A DNA stretch of 64,000 bases from an uncultured Clostridia bacterium. GTDB taxonomy: Bacteria; Bacillota; Clostridia; Lachnospirales; Anaerotignaceae. The stretch covers positions 46,120 to 110,119 of the forward strand of contig CAJUJJ010000005.1 in NCBI GenBank assembly GCA_910586765.1, given 5' to 3'. The position numbers and the translations under genes were made by a program. Shown here piece by piece: positions 1-8,526 of the stretch. The notes under the pieces are model-generated. The model did not search any database. It was not told where the DNA came from and saw only the letters and a program-made list of their open reading frames with translations. The number at the start of each line of letters is the position of its first letter. The stretch's first letter is position 1.

Positions 1-664
1 CGTTAAATTGCTTTGCAGGTAATGTATATGTTGTAGTATTTCCGTTTGATAACGAAATGTTAATAACGGCATCTTGACTTAATTTTTCACCGTTATAGTT
101 CATTACTATAATAGAAAATGTTTTATCTTGCATACCAAGTATAGAAATAACTTCTTTTGTGGCAACAGATTTCTGCCTTTGATAGTCATAATCTAACCAA
201 ATGCTATTATTTTCATCTGTAGCATATTTTGGAGTGCTGAAATTAACAAAGATATTACTTTTTTTGTCAATTAACATTAAATCTAAATCTACATTGTTGT
301 AAGTACCCCATTCTAAGCTGATTAAATTATCATAAGGGTGAGTAATGATAATGTTACCATTTTCATCAAATTGTTGTAATTCATCAGAATTTTCTTTTGC
401 TGTTGTATCATTATGATTTAATTTTTCTAATCCTATCATAAAAAGTAACAATAAAAGCAATAGTATTGTATAGATAATGCCAACTTTAACATTTAAGTAG
501 TATAAAAGCAGCATTAAAATCAAAAAACCTAGAGCAAATCCTATCCAACCAAGTATGTTGTAGGAATCAAATACAGGTTTTCCGCTTATGTAAATGGTAT
601 ACAATGAAAATGCGGATAAAAAAATACCCATAATAGCTAATATCCACTTTAGAGGTCTACTCAT
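1..664 (-). CDS. Hypothetical membrane protein (3' part missing)
   Basis: The reading frame is open from an ATG at 664 to the window edge, giving 221 residues without a stop. The ATG is preceded at a good distance by an AGGGGG ribosome-binding site. About three hydrophobic segments lie at residues 7-27, 37-58 and 61-80. After them comes a polar, probably extracytoplasmic region with many Asn, Asp and Thr residues. I do not recognise the family. The gene lies upstream of nothing else visible; kbl ends only about 50 bases to its right on the same strand, so it could be the distal gene of a kbl transcript. Function unknown. Confidence 0.6.
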   Translation of the reverse strand, partial: MSRPLKWILAIMGIFLSAFSLYTIYISGKPVFDSYNILGWIGFALGFLILMLLLYYLNVKVGIIYTILLLLLLLFMIGLEKLNHNDTTAKENSDELQQFDENGNIIITHPYDNLISLEWGTYNNVDLDLMLIDKKSNIFVNFSTPKYATDENNSIWLDYDYQRQKSVATKEVISILGMQDKTFSIIVMNYNGEKLSQDAVINISLSNGNTTTYTLPAKQFN

Positions 665-717
665 AACAGTCCCCCTATATTGTTGTAAAAAATATTCTTT
701 TGTATTGTATATTTATA

Positions 718-1899
718 TTATAGTCCCATTTCTTTTTTTACTTTTGCAAAACATTCTACTGCAAAATCTAAATCTTGTTTGGTATGTCCAGCAGAAATTT
801 GTGTACGTACTCTTGCCTTTCCCATTGGTACAACAGGATAAGAAAAACCAATTACATAAACGCCTAATTCTAACATACGTGTTGCAAATTCTTTTGCTAT
901 TTTTGCATCATAAAGCATAACAGGTACAATAGGGTGGGAGCCTTCTGGAATATCAAATCCTAAACTACTCATTTTTTGACGAAAATACGCAGTATTTTCG
1001 TGTACTTTGTCACGCAATGCAGTGGATTGTTCTAATAAGTCAATTGTTTTGATAGTAGCAGCACAAATAGCAGGAGCAACTGTATTTGAAAAAAGATAAG
1101 GACGAGAACGCTGACGAAGTAAGTCAACAATTTCTTTTTTAGCACTGGTATAACCACCTGAAGCACCGCCTAATGCTTTGCCAAAAGTACCTGTTAAAAT
1201 GTCTACTCTGCCCATAACATTACAATATTCTGGTGTTCCTTTTCCATGTTCTCCCATAAAGCCAACTGCGTGACTGTCATCTACCATAACCAAAGCATCG
1301 TATTGTTCTGCTAAATCACAAATACCTTTTAAATTTGCAATAAAACCGTCCATAGAGAAAACGCCATCTGTAGCAATCAAACGAATACGAGCCTCTTTTG
1401 ATTGTTCCAAACAATTTTTTAAATCTGCCATATCATTATTTTTGTAACGCAATTTTTTTGCTTTACAAAGACGAACGCCATCAATAATGCTTGCGTGATT
1501 TAATTCGTCAGAAATAATAACATCTTGCTCATTAAGCAATGCTTCAAATAAACCACCATTTGCATCAAAACAAGAAGAATATAATATTGTGTCTTCCATA
1601 CCTAAAAAATTGCTTATGCGATTTTCTAATGTTTTATGAATTTGCTGTGTACCACATATAAATCGAACGGAACTTAAACCAAATCCCCATTTATCATAAC
1701 TTTCTTTTGCAGCAGAAATCAATTCGCTGTTGTCAGAAAGCCCTAAATAATTGTTTGCACACATATTTACAACTTGTTTTTTTGCAGTAGTATCAATGCG
1801 TGATTTTTGGGGAGTTGTAATAATACGTTCTTCTTTTGCAGTACCTGCATTTTGAATTGTGTTTAAATCATTTTTAAAATACTCTAGTGCTTTTTTCAT
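718..1899 (-). CDS. kbl: Glycine C-acetyltransferase (2-amino-3-ketobutyrate CoA ligase)
   Basis: This is a 393-residue PLP enzyme of the alpha-oxoamine synthase family, the usual length for Kbl. The family condenses glycine and acetyl-CoA, or runs in reverse in threonine breakdown (2-amino-3-ketobutyrate + CoA to glycine + acetyl-CoA). Visible motifs are MCANNYLGLS near residue 46, DELNHASI near 131 (His that stacks on PLP), MVDDSHAVG near 205, and TFGKALGG with the PLP-binding Lys at 241. The start has an AGGAGG site. Threonine dehydrogenase, the usual partner, is not seen in the window. Other members of the fold (BioF, HemA) are less likely given the close Kbl-like motifs. Confidence 0.9.
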   Translation of the reverse strand: MKKALEYFKNDLNTIQNAGTAKEERIITTPQKSRIDTTAKKQVVNMCANNYLGLSDNSELISAAKESYDKWGFGLSSVRFICGTQQIHKTLENRISNFLGMEDTILYSSCFDANGGLFEALLNEQDVIISDELNHASIIDGVRLCKAKKLRYKNNDMADLKNCLEQSKEARIRLIATDGVFSMDGFIANLKGICDLAEQYDALVMVDDSHAVGFMGEHGKGTPEYCNVMGRVDILTGTFGKALGGASGGYTSAKKEIVDLLRQRSRPYLFSNTVAPAICAATIKTIDLLEQSTALRDKVHENTAYFRQKMSSLGFDIPEGSHPIVPVMLYDAKIAKEFATRMLELGVYVIGFSYPVVPMGKARVRTQISAGHTKQDLDFAVECFAKVKKEMGL

Positions 1900-1946
1900 T
1901 TTTAAAAAACCTCCTTAAAAAATAGACTGTTTACAATATAGTATTT

Positions 1947-3137
1947 TTATACTTCATAAGAAACAATTTGTGTATTGCTGTCCCATTGTATATTATTATT
2001 TGTAATACCAAGAGAATTTAATAGAGAACGCAAAGGTAAAAATGTAACACCGTTTTGTACAATAGGTGCTGTATTCATTTGAGAAGCAACACCATTGATT
2101 GTCATAACATTAGAGCCTATGGTATAACAAATTGTTTTTTCTGCTTGTTTTATAGTAATTGTTTGTGTTTGGGTATCCCATGTGATGTTTTGTGCATCAA
2201 TATGAAGTGTACCAGCAACTGCTCTCAAAGGTAATAGTACATTACCATTGTTATCTATAAAAGGAGCAGCCTCTAAATAACCTGTTTTGCCGTCGTAAGT
2301 ATATGTTTTTTGTCCTATAGTAAAAGTAACAGTTTTTGTTGTTTTGATAATGTCTGGTGCAATTTCAAATTCTTTTGAAATGGTATTCACTAATGTAATG
2401 TTTTCTCCCTGAAAATAACCTACAGAAAAAGTGTGTGTTCCTGCTTCTAAAGAGGAATACTTGTAAGGAAATGTGTAATTCCATATACCGTCTTCTCCTG
2501 TTATAATTGTGCCATATTCTTCATCGTCAATCAATATTTGTAATTTTCTGTTGGCAGCAGCAGTACCTGTTGCATAAGGTTTTTTACTGCCTTCTAGTGT
2601 TTTGATTGTAATAGGTGTTCTGTAAGTAGCAGATGCTTCTTTGTACATACCAACTTTTATGGTATCATATGTATTGTTTCCGCTTAAAGATAATGAAATA
2701 TCTTTGTTAATTTCCGAATTTCTTGTTGGAGCAATGTCTAAATTGTGAATTTCTATTACACCATCACTAGTATCTGTTTTTTTCTGTATTGTAATATAAG
2801 CAATAGAAGGATTTTGATAATCAATTTCAAAAAAAACTTTATCTCTGTATTTTCCAGAAGATAATATTTCTGGGCTGTTTTGAAATATAAAACCATTATC
2901 TAATTTTAAAGAATAAATAGTATCTTCTTGTACTGCGATACCACTTTTATCTTTGATACGAAAAGCAGCGATATTAGTAGCACCTGTTACTTCTTTTATA
3001 GAAGTTGTTTCTAAAGTGATAGGAGAAAATGCAGAGTCTGCTGCAAAAACTTTTTCAATGTTGTTATTGTATGCAGTAAAAGGGCAACAGGTAAAAGCAA
3101 ATGCACATAGCATACAATTTAATAATTTTTTCTTCAT
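1947..3137 (-). CDS. Secreted stalk-domain (copper amine oxidase N-like) protein
   Basis: The 396-residue product begins with a signal peptide (residues 1 to about 33, KKK then a hydrophobic stretch ending in AFA-like residues). The middle part is beta-rich and includes a segment at about 180-260 that resembles a bacterial Ig-like or adhesin repeat (GTAAANRKLQI, EAGTHTFSVGYF). The C-terminal ~125 residues carry the paired-beta stalk domain often annotated as copper amine oxidase N-terminal domain: FIDNNGNVLLPLRAVAGTL and QNGVTFLPLRSLLNSL, each followed by a W-D-T/S sequence. The domain is common in cell-surface proteins of Clostridia and is not an oxidase by itself. The same C-terminal module occurs in the proteins at 20189 and 24036, so all three probably work at the cell surface. 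Confidence 0.75.
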   Translation of the reverse strand: MKKKLLNCMLCAFAFTCCPFTAYNNNIEKVFAADSAFSPITLETTSIKEVTGATNIAAFRIKDKSGIAVQEDTIYSLKLDNGFIFQNSPEILSSGKYRDKVFFEIDYQNPSIAYITIQKKTDTSDGVIEIHNLDIAPTRNSEINKDISLSLSGNNTYDTIKVGMYKEASATYRTPITIKTLEGSKKPYATGTAAANRKLQILIDDEEYGTIITGEDGIWNYTFPYKYSSLEAGTHTFSVGYFQGENITLVNTISKEFEIAPDIIKTTKTVTFTIGQKTYTYDGKTGYLEAAPFIDNNGNVLLPLRAVAGTLHIDAQNITWDTQTQTITIKQAEKTICYTIGSNVMTINGVASQMNTAPIVQNGVTFLPLRSLLNSLGITNNNIQWDSNTQIVSYEV

Positions 3138-3330
3138 AATGAAAAACTCCTTTGTGATAATATAATAAAGAAAGAATATAGTGTCTATTCAAAATTATTT
3201 GAAATAGTATTTCTTTCTCATTTCTATTTTACACTATTTTGAGAAAAATTGCTTTAATTTTTTAGTATTATTGTATAAAGTTTGTATTACATTTTTTAGA
3301 AAATTGAATGTAAAATAATGGAATATAATA

Positions 3331-3366
3331 AAAAGCCCCTCTTAAAAATAAAGAGAGGCTTAGTCT
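3331..3366. terminator. Intrinsic terminator interrupted by repeat array
   Basis: The arms GCCCCTCTT and AAGAGAGGCTT surround a short A-rich loop, with A-runs on the left. Read on the minus strand this would end the transcript of the HIT gene. The T-rich stretch expected on the right side is missing here but is found after a second copy of the right arm at 3638-3658, which suggests the terminator was split by an insertion. Confidence 0.6.
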
Positions 3367-3658
3367 GTCAATAAAGTCAAAATCTTGGGCGTTGCCCAAA
3401 CCTACCAACTTTTTTGAAAAAAAGTTGGACAAAAAACTTTATTGGAAAAACTAACGTTTTTCCTTATAAAATTAATGTTTTTGAAGAAGCGAAGTTTTCG
3501 TTTAAAAGTTTGGGTCAAGCCTTTTCAAAGGCTTGTGGGTGTTTGAGGGGCATTGAACGTCCAGTGGACGTTCGCCTAATGCCGACCGAAGCGAAGCGTA
3601 GACATAGCCCTCAAGGTTTTTTGACAAGTTCAGCTCCCTTAAAAATAAAGAGAGGCTT
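3362..3658. repeat. Modular hairpin repeat array A inside a terminator
   Basis: About 276 bases lie between two identical 21-base copies of the terminator right arm (3341-3361 and 3638-3658). The insert is a chain of inverted repeats. One is GGGCGTTGCCC at 3388. The next is a long stem at 3404-3428 reading CCAACTTTTTT then AAAAAAGTTGG. The others are GGAAAAAC/CGTTTTTCC at 3444-3463, AGCCTTTTCAAAGGCT near 3519, and a nested hairpin GGCATT..AATGCC at 3549-3583 enclosing AACGTCC/GGACGTT. The same modules occur in arrays B and C. No convincing protein is encoded: the frame running across it is just the repeat. Confidence 0.75.
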
Positions 3659-3665
3659 TTTATTA

Positions 3666-4079
3666 TCACTGTATACCAGAGGCAATTTTTTGACGCATAG
3701 CTTCAATTTGTTCATCTGTTAAGTCAAGAGGTTTATAAGCAATTTGAATACCATCGTTTTCATAACGAGGAATTAAGTGCATATGAAAATGGTCTACTGT
3801 CTGTCCAGCTACAGAGCCATTATTTTGCATTACATTCATATATTCTAAATTTAATGTTTTTTTCATTACTTGGGCAATTCTAATGGCTAATGAAAATAAA
3901 CGTCCTCCTACTTCTGGGTCTAATTCAAAAATATTAGTAACGTGTTGCTTTAAAAGAATTAACACGTGCCCTTCATTTGCAGGAAAACGATCCAATATTA
4001 CTTTAAATTCGTTATTTTCGTATAGTGTGGCAGAACCAAAAGCACCAGATACAATATTACAAAATATACAATCACTCAT
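3666..4079 (-). CDS. HIT family (histidine triad) nucleotide hydrolase
   Basis: The 137-residue protein begins MSDCIFCNIVSG, the typical start of bacterial HinT-like proteins with a Zn-binding-type CxxC. The catalytic histidine triad HFHMHL lies near residue 105, followed by IPRYENDG. Family members hydrolyse nucleoside phosphoramidates or related nucleotides in the cytosol. I chose the ATG at 4079 because AAAGGAG lies 7-8 bases upstream; a longer TTG-started frame from 4100 would put that site inside the gene. It stands alone between the ferritin-like gene and repeat array A, which sits directly after its stop codon. Confidence 0.88.
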   Translation of the reverse strand: MSDCIFCNIVSGAFGSATLYENNEFKVILDRFPANEGHVLILLKQHVTNIFELDPEVGGRLFSLAIRIAQVMKKTLNLEYMNVMQNNGSVAGQTVDHFHMHLIPRYENDGIQIAYKPLDLTDEQIEAMRQKIASGIQ

Positions 4080-4142
4080 AAAAAAACGCTCCTTTTCCAA
4101 AATACTTTTTATTTTAAGTATAACATGGAAAAGTAATTTTTA

Positions 4143-4658
4143 CTATTTATATTTTGAAAAAAGAAAACAAAGACGAATACAATGGTCTTGTTTGTCTGTT
4201 ATAATTTCAAAAAGAATATCTCTTAAATCTGTTTCTGGAATGGCTACAAGTAGTTCTCTGAAAAAGTCTGTTTGTTCCATTTCTTGATGTAATGTTTTTT
4301 CAATTTCTGAAGCAACATTTTGAGAAACTGTTTTTGTAGTAGTAGGTTGTTCTGTTTGTTGTGTAGAGGAAGACTTTCCAAAAATATTATATAAAATTTC
4401 TTGTAATAGTTTTAGATGTTTTATTTCATCTAAATAAGCATTTCGTAATGTTTCAATATCTGGTTGTAATGCTTCATTTTTGATAAGTGCATCAAAAGCA
4501 GATAATGCTTCCATTGTTTCTTGCTGTGCAATTTCTAACAATTCTAAAAGACGTTTGTCTTGTTTTAAATCCTGTTTTGTAACAGAAAGAGTTGTTTCTC
4601 TGGTATTAATAGAAGTATTTTTTTGATAAATATTTGTGTTAGAGCGATATGGATACAT
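4143..4658 (-). CDS. Ferritin-like domain protein
   Basis: This 171-residue protein has a polar, Asn/Thr-rich N-terminus, then two helical parts. Helix 1 (about residues 36-65) reads LEIAQQETMEALSAFDALIK and helix 2 (about 70-95) contains AYLDEIKHLKLLQEILY. A third (about 122-150) reads IEKTLHQEMEQTDFFRELL and a fourth contains TDKQDHCIRLCFLF. The E..E/DE..H spacing (E at helix 1, DEIKH in helix 2, QDH near the end) suits a ferritin-like four-helix bundle, as in rubrerythrin-like or spore-coat-associated proteins. A linker of T/Q-rich sequence splits the bundle. RBS AAAGGAG precedes the ATG. Function is not known; iron or redox handling is only an inference from fold. Confidence 0.6.
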   Translation of the reverse strand: MYPYRSNTNIYQKNTSINTRETTLSVTKQDLKQDKRLLELLEIAQQETMEALSAFDALIKNEALQPDIETLRNAYLDEIKHLKLLQEILYNIFGKSSSTQQTEQPTTTKTVSQNVASEIEKTLHQEMEQTDFFRELLVAIPETDLRDILFEIITDKQDHCIRLCFLFSKYK

Positions 4659-4873
4659 ATATGGACTACTCCTTTGCGATATGTTTTTAATGCTATGATA
4701 TGCAGCAGAAAATAAAAAATGATAAAAAAATGTTATTTTTGTATGGAATTTTTTATGTAATAAATATCAAATTTATATGGATATTCTATATTTTTTTTGA
4801 TATGATAAAAAAAGAATATGTGTAGAAATAATACAGTATCATATAACAATAGTGTAATGGGAGTGAGCTATGG

Positions 4874-5932
4874 GTGAAAAAAATAGTATTGACAGGTGGG
4901 GGAACAGCAGGTCATGTAACACCAAATTTGGCGTTAATTCCTGCACTAAAAGCAGAGGGATATGAAATAGTATACATTGGTTCTGAACAAGGAATGGAAA
5001 AAAAACTGATTGAGAAAGTAAATATTACTTATTATGGTATACCAACAGGAAAATTGAGAAGATATTTGTCTTTTAAAAATATTACAGATATATTTCGTGT
5101 AATTTCTGGCATTAAAGAAGCAACAACATTAATAAAAAAAATAAAACCAGATATTGTTTTTTCAAAAGGAGGTTTTGTTGCTGTACCAGTGGTATTGGGA
5201 GCAAAATTCAATAAAGTGCCTGTTATAGTGCATGAGTCAGATATGACACCAGGATTGGCAAATCGTATTGCAATGCCTTTTGCAAAAAAAGTTTGCACTA
5301 CATTTCCAGAAACATTGCAATATATTCCAAAAACAAAAGGTGTAAATACTGGAACACCTATACGAAAAGAGCTTTTTGAGGGAGAAAAACAAAAAGGGTT
5401 AGAATTGTGTGGCTTTACAGAGCAAAAACCAGTTATTATGATGATGGGAGGAAGTCTTGGCTCTGTAAAAATCAATGTACAGTTAAGAGGAGCATTACCA
5501 ACACTTTTAAAAGATTTTCAATTAGTGCATATTTGTGGAAAAGGAAATATTGATAAAAAATTAGAAAATAAAAAAGGATATAAACAATTTGAATATTTGT
5601 CTGAAGAATTACCTCATGTATTTGCAGCAGCAGATGTCATTATTTCTAGGGCAGGTAGCAATTCCATATCAGAATTTTTAGCACTAAAAAAGCCAAATCT
5701 TTTGATACCGCTTTCTGCAAAAGCAAGTAGAGGTGACCAGATATTAAATGCACAGTCTTTTGAAAAACAAGGTTTTTCTATGGTGCTGCAAGAAGAAGAT
5801 ATGACATATGTTTCTCTGGAAAAAGCAGTGCGTTCACTATATGAAAACAGACAAAAATTTATTAAAAATATGGAAAACAGCCATCTTTCAGATGGAGTAA
5901 ATGAAGTAATAAAATTAATTATAAAACAATAA
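4874..5932 (+). CDS. murG: UDP-GlcNAc:undecaprenyl-PP-MurNAc-pentapeptide GlcNAc transferase
   Basis: The product is 352 residues, the normal length for MurG, the membrane-surface GT28-family enzyme that turns lipid I into lipid II for peptidoglycan synthesis. The N-terminal glycine-rich loop GGGTAGHVTPNLAL is the hallmark; FSKGGFVAVPVVL and HESDMTPGLANR follow in the N-domain. In the C-domain the UDP-GlcNAc site has GGSLGS near residue 193 and ADVIISRAGSNSISEFLAL near 253. The start is a GTG; an overlapping ATG four bases earlier is out of frame. galE follows after 15 bases with its own AGGAGG site, so the two form a small operon ended by the hairpin at 6951. Confidence 0.95.
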   Translation: MKKIVLTGGGTAGHVTPNLALIPALKAEGYEIVYIGSEQGMEKKLIEKVNITYYGIPTGKLRRYLSFKNITDIFRVISGIKEATTLIKKIKPDIVFSKGGFVAVPVVLGAKFNKVPVIVHESDMTPGLANRIAMPFAKKVCTTFPETLQYIPKTKGVNTGTPIRKELFEGEKQKGLELCGFTEQKPVIMMMGGSLGSVKINVQLRGALPTLLKDFQLVHICGKGNIDKKLENKKGYKQFEYLSEELPHVFAAADVIISRAGSNSISEFLALKKPNLLIPLSAKASRGDQILNAQSFEKQGFSMVLQEEDMTYVSLEKAVRSLYENRQKFIKNMENSHLSDGVNEVIKLIIKQ

Positions 5933-5947
5933 GAGGAGGAATGTAAC

Positions 5948-6940
5948 ATGAAGATTTTAGTTTGTGGTGGTGCAGGTTATATTGGCAGCCATACAGTAAA
6001 AGAGTTATTGGATAAAAATTATGAAGTTGTAGTAGTAGACAGTTTGGAAACAGGACATAAAAAAGCAGTAGATGAAAGAGCAGCACTTTGTGTAGGAAAT
6101 ATTTCAGATGGCGATTTTTTGGAAAGTGTATTTACACAACATAATATAGATGCAGTAATTGATTTTGCAGCTTATTCTCTTGTAGGAGAAAGCGTAACAG
6201 AGCCAGCAAAATATTTTGAAAATAATATTGGAGGTACACTTAGTTTATTGAAGAAAATGAGAGAACATAATGTAAAATATATTGTATTTTCTTCTACAGC
6301 GGCAACATATGGAGAACCAGAAAATATTCCTATATTGGAAAGTGACAGAACATTGCCAACAAATCCATATGGAGAGTCTAAGCTTTGTGTAGAAAAAATA
6401 CTTCGCTGGTTTGATGAAGCATATGGTATTAAGTATTCTGTATTGCGTTATTTTAATGCAGCAGGTGCTCATAAAAGCGGTACAATAGGAGAAGACCATT
6501 TCCCTGAAAGCCATTTAATTCCTATTATATTGCAGGTAGCATTGGGAAAAAGAGAATTTATAGGTGTGTTTGGAGATGACTATCCAACAGAAGATGGTAC
6601 TTGTATTAGAGATTATATACACGTAACAGATTTAGCAGATGCACATATTCTTTCATTAGAAAAAACAATGCAGGAAAATAAAAGTCGTACCTATAATTTA
6701 GGAAATGGAAAAGGATTTTCTGTAAAAGAAGTAGTGGAAATGACAAGAAAAGTAACAGGAAAAGAAATTCCAGAAAAAATAGAGCCAAGAAGAGCAGGCG
6801 ACCCTTCTGTGTTGATTGCATCTTCTGAAAAAATAATAAATGAATTGAATTGGCAACCAAAATATAATACATTAGAAAAAATAATTGCTTCTGCATGGGA
6901 GTGGCATAAAAACCACCCAAATGGATTTGAAGATAGATAA
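5948..6940 (+). CDS. galE: UDP-glucose 4-epimerase
   Basis: The 330-residue protein belongs to the extended short-chain dehydrogenase family. GGAGYIGSHT at residues 7-16 binds NAD, STAATYGEPE holds the catalytic Ser/Thr, and YGESK provides the Tyr-xxx-Lys pair. GDDYPTEDGTCIRDYIHVTDLADAH is the region diagnostic of GalE. It interconverts UDP-glucose and UDP-galactose (some homologues also act on the GlcNAc forms) and supplies sugars for surface polysaccharides. Pairing with murG in one operon places it in envelope synthesis. Length and motifs are complete. Confidence 0.93.
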   Translation: MKILVCGGAGYIGSHTVKELLDKNYEVVVVDSLETGHKKAVDERAALCVGNISDGDFLESVFTQHNIDAVIDFAAYSLVGESVTEPAKYFENNIGGTLSLLKKMREHNVKYIVFSSTAATYGEPENIPILESDRTLPTNPYGESKLCVEKILRWFDEAYGIKYSVLRYFNAAGAHKSGTIGEDHFPESHLIPIILQVALGKREFIGVFGDDYPTEDGTCIRDYIHVTDLADAHILSLEKTMQENKSRTYNLGNGKGFSVKEVVEMTRKVTGKEIPEKIEPRRAGDPSVLIASSEKIINELNWQPKYNTLEKIIASAWEWHKNHPNGFEDR

Positions 6941-6950
6941 ATAATAAATA

Positions 6951-6986
6951 TAGCCTGTCAAATGTTGCTTTTGGCAGGCTAATTTT
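6951..6986 (+). terminator. Terminator of murG-galE
   Basis: Stem arms AGCCTGTCA and TGGCAGGCT (with G-T pairs) around a short loop, followed by AATTTTAT, 10 bases after the galE stop codon. Confidence 0.75.
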
Positions 6987-7008
6987 ATGTAGTATAATTG
7001 TATACTGT

Positions 7009-7539
7009 TTATTTTTGATTTTCTATATATATTTTTGCCATATTACTTGCTTGTTTGATGGGATTTTGTTCTAATAAAATATCATAGTGAGGAAGAAGTA
7101 TTACAGGATAGGCATTTTCTATGTCGCTTTGATAGTAATAATTTACTGTGATAGGTTCAGTGACTGTTAATAGATTGCTACGAGTTTTATAGTTTAAATG
7201 AAGTATTTCACAAACTTTATCTAAATCTATAGCTTTTTGTATAAGAATGATTTGTGTATCCTCTCCAAATACATTTGAATTTGGTGCTACTGAAGTAAAT
7301 AAACAAAGGCTAGGGGCTAGCTGACCTGCTTCAGATGTAATAAGCCAAGCATATCTATCTCCTAATCTTGATGGTTCTGTAAATTGTAATGTCATAGTAT
7401 GCGTATTTTGTTCTATTGTTTGTTGCAATAGTGGTAATAAATTATAAACTTCAATAGGAGATGCAAAAACATTTATGGTAGCGTATAATGATATAAAAAT
7501 AGAAATTACAGATAATATAAATAGATTTTTTTGTTTCAT
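7009..7539 (-). CDS. Secreted protein of unknown function
   Basis: The 176-residue product has a signal peptide (MKQKN, a hydrophobic run to about residue 24, cleavage likely after VFA). The rest is a mixed alpha/beta sequence with no cysteines except two (in SLCLFTS and DKVCEIL). I recognise no motif. It stands between convergent neighbours: murG-galE ends at its 3' side, and a terminator at 7635 separates it from the esterase behind it. An RBS (AGGAGG) precedes the ATG. It could be an extracytoplasmic binding or structural protein; nothing in the sequence settles this. Confidence 0.7.
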   Translation of the reverse strand: MKQKNLFILSVISIFISLYATINVFASPIEVYNLLPLLQQTIEQNTHTMTLQFTEPSRLGDRYAWLITSEAGQLAPSLCLFTSVAPNSNVFGEDTQIILIQKAIDLDKVCEILHLNYKTRSNLLTVTEPITVNYYYQSDIENAYPVILLPHYDILLEQNPIKQASNMAKIYIENQK

Positions 7540-7634
7540 ATAAAAATATCCTCCTTGTGTAGCTTTGTTATCATTTCGTTTAAAGTAAAAAATATTTACA
7601 AATAAATTCGCATATCATCATAATATCATAAAAA

Positions 7635-7665
7635 AAGCCTTCAAAATAATATTGAAGGCTTTTGT
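7635..7665 (-). terminator. Terminator downstream of the esterase gene
   Basis: Arms AAGCCTTCAA and TTGAAGGCTT around an AT-rich loop with a run of T on the minus strand, 10 bases after the stop codon of the esterase gene. Confidence 0.8.
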
Positions 7666-7674
7666 AATATAGCT

Positions 7675-8442
7675 TTATAAAGAATATTTTGAAATCATTT
7701 TTTTCATTGCCTCATCAAAATAAATAAAATCGTGTTGAGCATTCCATTGTTCAAATGAATATGGCACATTTTTATTTTTTAAGTATTCACAAAATTGCAA
7801 ATGGTCTTTATAAAAGAAATCGTTTGTGCCACAAGTTAAATAAATTTGAGGAAATACTTTTGCTTTTTTCACTAATTCTATTAAATCAAATTCTGCTCTC
7901 CATTCTAATGTTTCTCCAAATATTGCAGTAAAGTCATTTATGAGTTGCTTTCCGAACTGTTGCTCATATTTCATACTATTTTGTTTCATATCATAAAGTC
8001 CTTGCTTTAAAAATAAACAACAAGAAGAAAAAGCTCCACAAATGCCATACTGTTCTGGTTTGGATAAGGCACACAATAAAGCTCCATAACCGCCCATAGA
8101 ACTACCTAATATAATGGTGTCTTCTCTGCGAGAAGAAATAGAAAAAATATTTTTGCAAATTAAAGGCAATTCTTCTGTAATGTAATCAAAATAATCAAAA
8201 CCATATTTCATATTACAATAGAAACTTCTTTCTGCATCAGGCAGTATAAAAATAGTATTTCCTTGCATAGCATAAACAGATAACATAGAATAATCTAACC
8301 AAGTTTTGCTATTTCCGCAAAGCCCATGAAGTACATAAGCTACTTTATATTGTTTTTGTTTTGATAAATCATTTGGTGTAATAATTGTAATACCTGTATC
8401 TTTTTGAAGTACATTAGAAAATATTGTACCACTTAATCTCAT
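7675..8442 (-). CDS. Esterase D/antigen 85-type alpha/beta hydrolase
   Basis: The 255-residue protein has the alpha/beta hydrolase features of the putative esterase family (tributyrin esterase, S-formylglutathione hydrolase, carbohydrate esterase 1-like). VLHGLCGNSKTW near residue 33 forms the oxyanion loop. GSSMGGYGA near 114 has the nucleophile Ser. CGTNDFFY near 210 supplies Asp and AQHDFIYFDEA near 237 the His. There is no signal peptide, so it should act in the cytosol on short acyl esters; the true substrate is unknown. A perfect 13-bp inverted repeat lies immediately before its ribosome-binding site. Confidence 0.85.
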   Translation of the reverse strand: MRLSGTIFSNVLQKDTGITIITPNDLSKQKQYKVAYVLHGLCGNSKTWLDYSMLSVYAMQGNTIFILPDAERSFYCNMKYGFDYFDYITEELPLICKNIFSISSRREDTIILGSSMGGYGALLCALSKPEQYGICGAFSSCCLFLKQGLYDMKQNSMKYEQQFGKQLINDFTAIFGETLEWRAEFDLIELVKKAKVFPQIYLTCGTNDFFYKDHLQFCEYLKNKNVPYSFEQWNAQHDFIYFDEAMKKMISKYSL

Positions 8443-8458
8443 TATAAATACACTCCTT

Positions 8459-8491
8459 TACTGAAATAGTTACAACTCAACTATTTCAGTA
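8459..8491 (-). promoter_or_regulatory. Perfect 13-bp inverted repeat abutting an RBS
   Basis: TACTGAAATAGTT and AACTATTTCAGTA are separated by seven bases. On the minus strand the second arm runs directly into the AAGGAG site of the esterase gene. It has no T-run after it, so it is not an ordinary terminator. It could be an operator or a leader hairpin that controls translation. Confidence 0.5.
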
Positions 8492-8526
8492 AATACAATG
8501 CAAAGCCTCATAACTATCACCTCTTT

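Noticed and set aside
3414..3722. Open reading frame of 102 codons across repeat array A
   Set aside because: It consists of hairpin repeat DNA, has no ribosome-binding site and ends inside the HIT gene on the other strand.
4080..4100. TTG start for the HIT gene
   Set aside because: It would place the ribosome-binding site inside the gene; the ATG at 4079 matches the family N-terminus.
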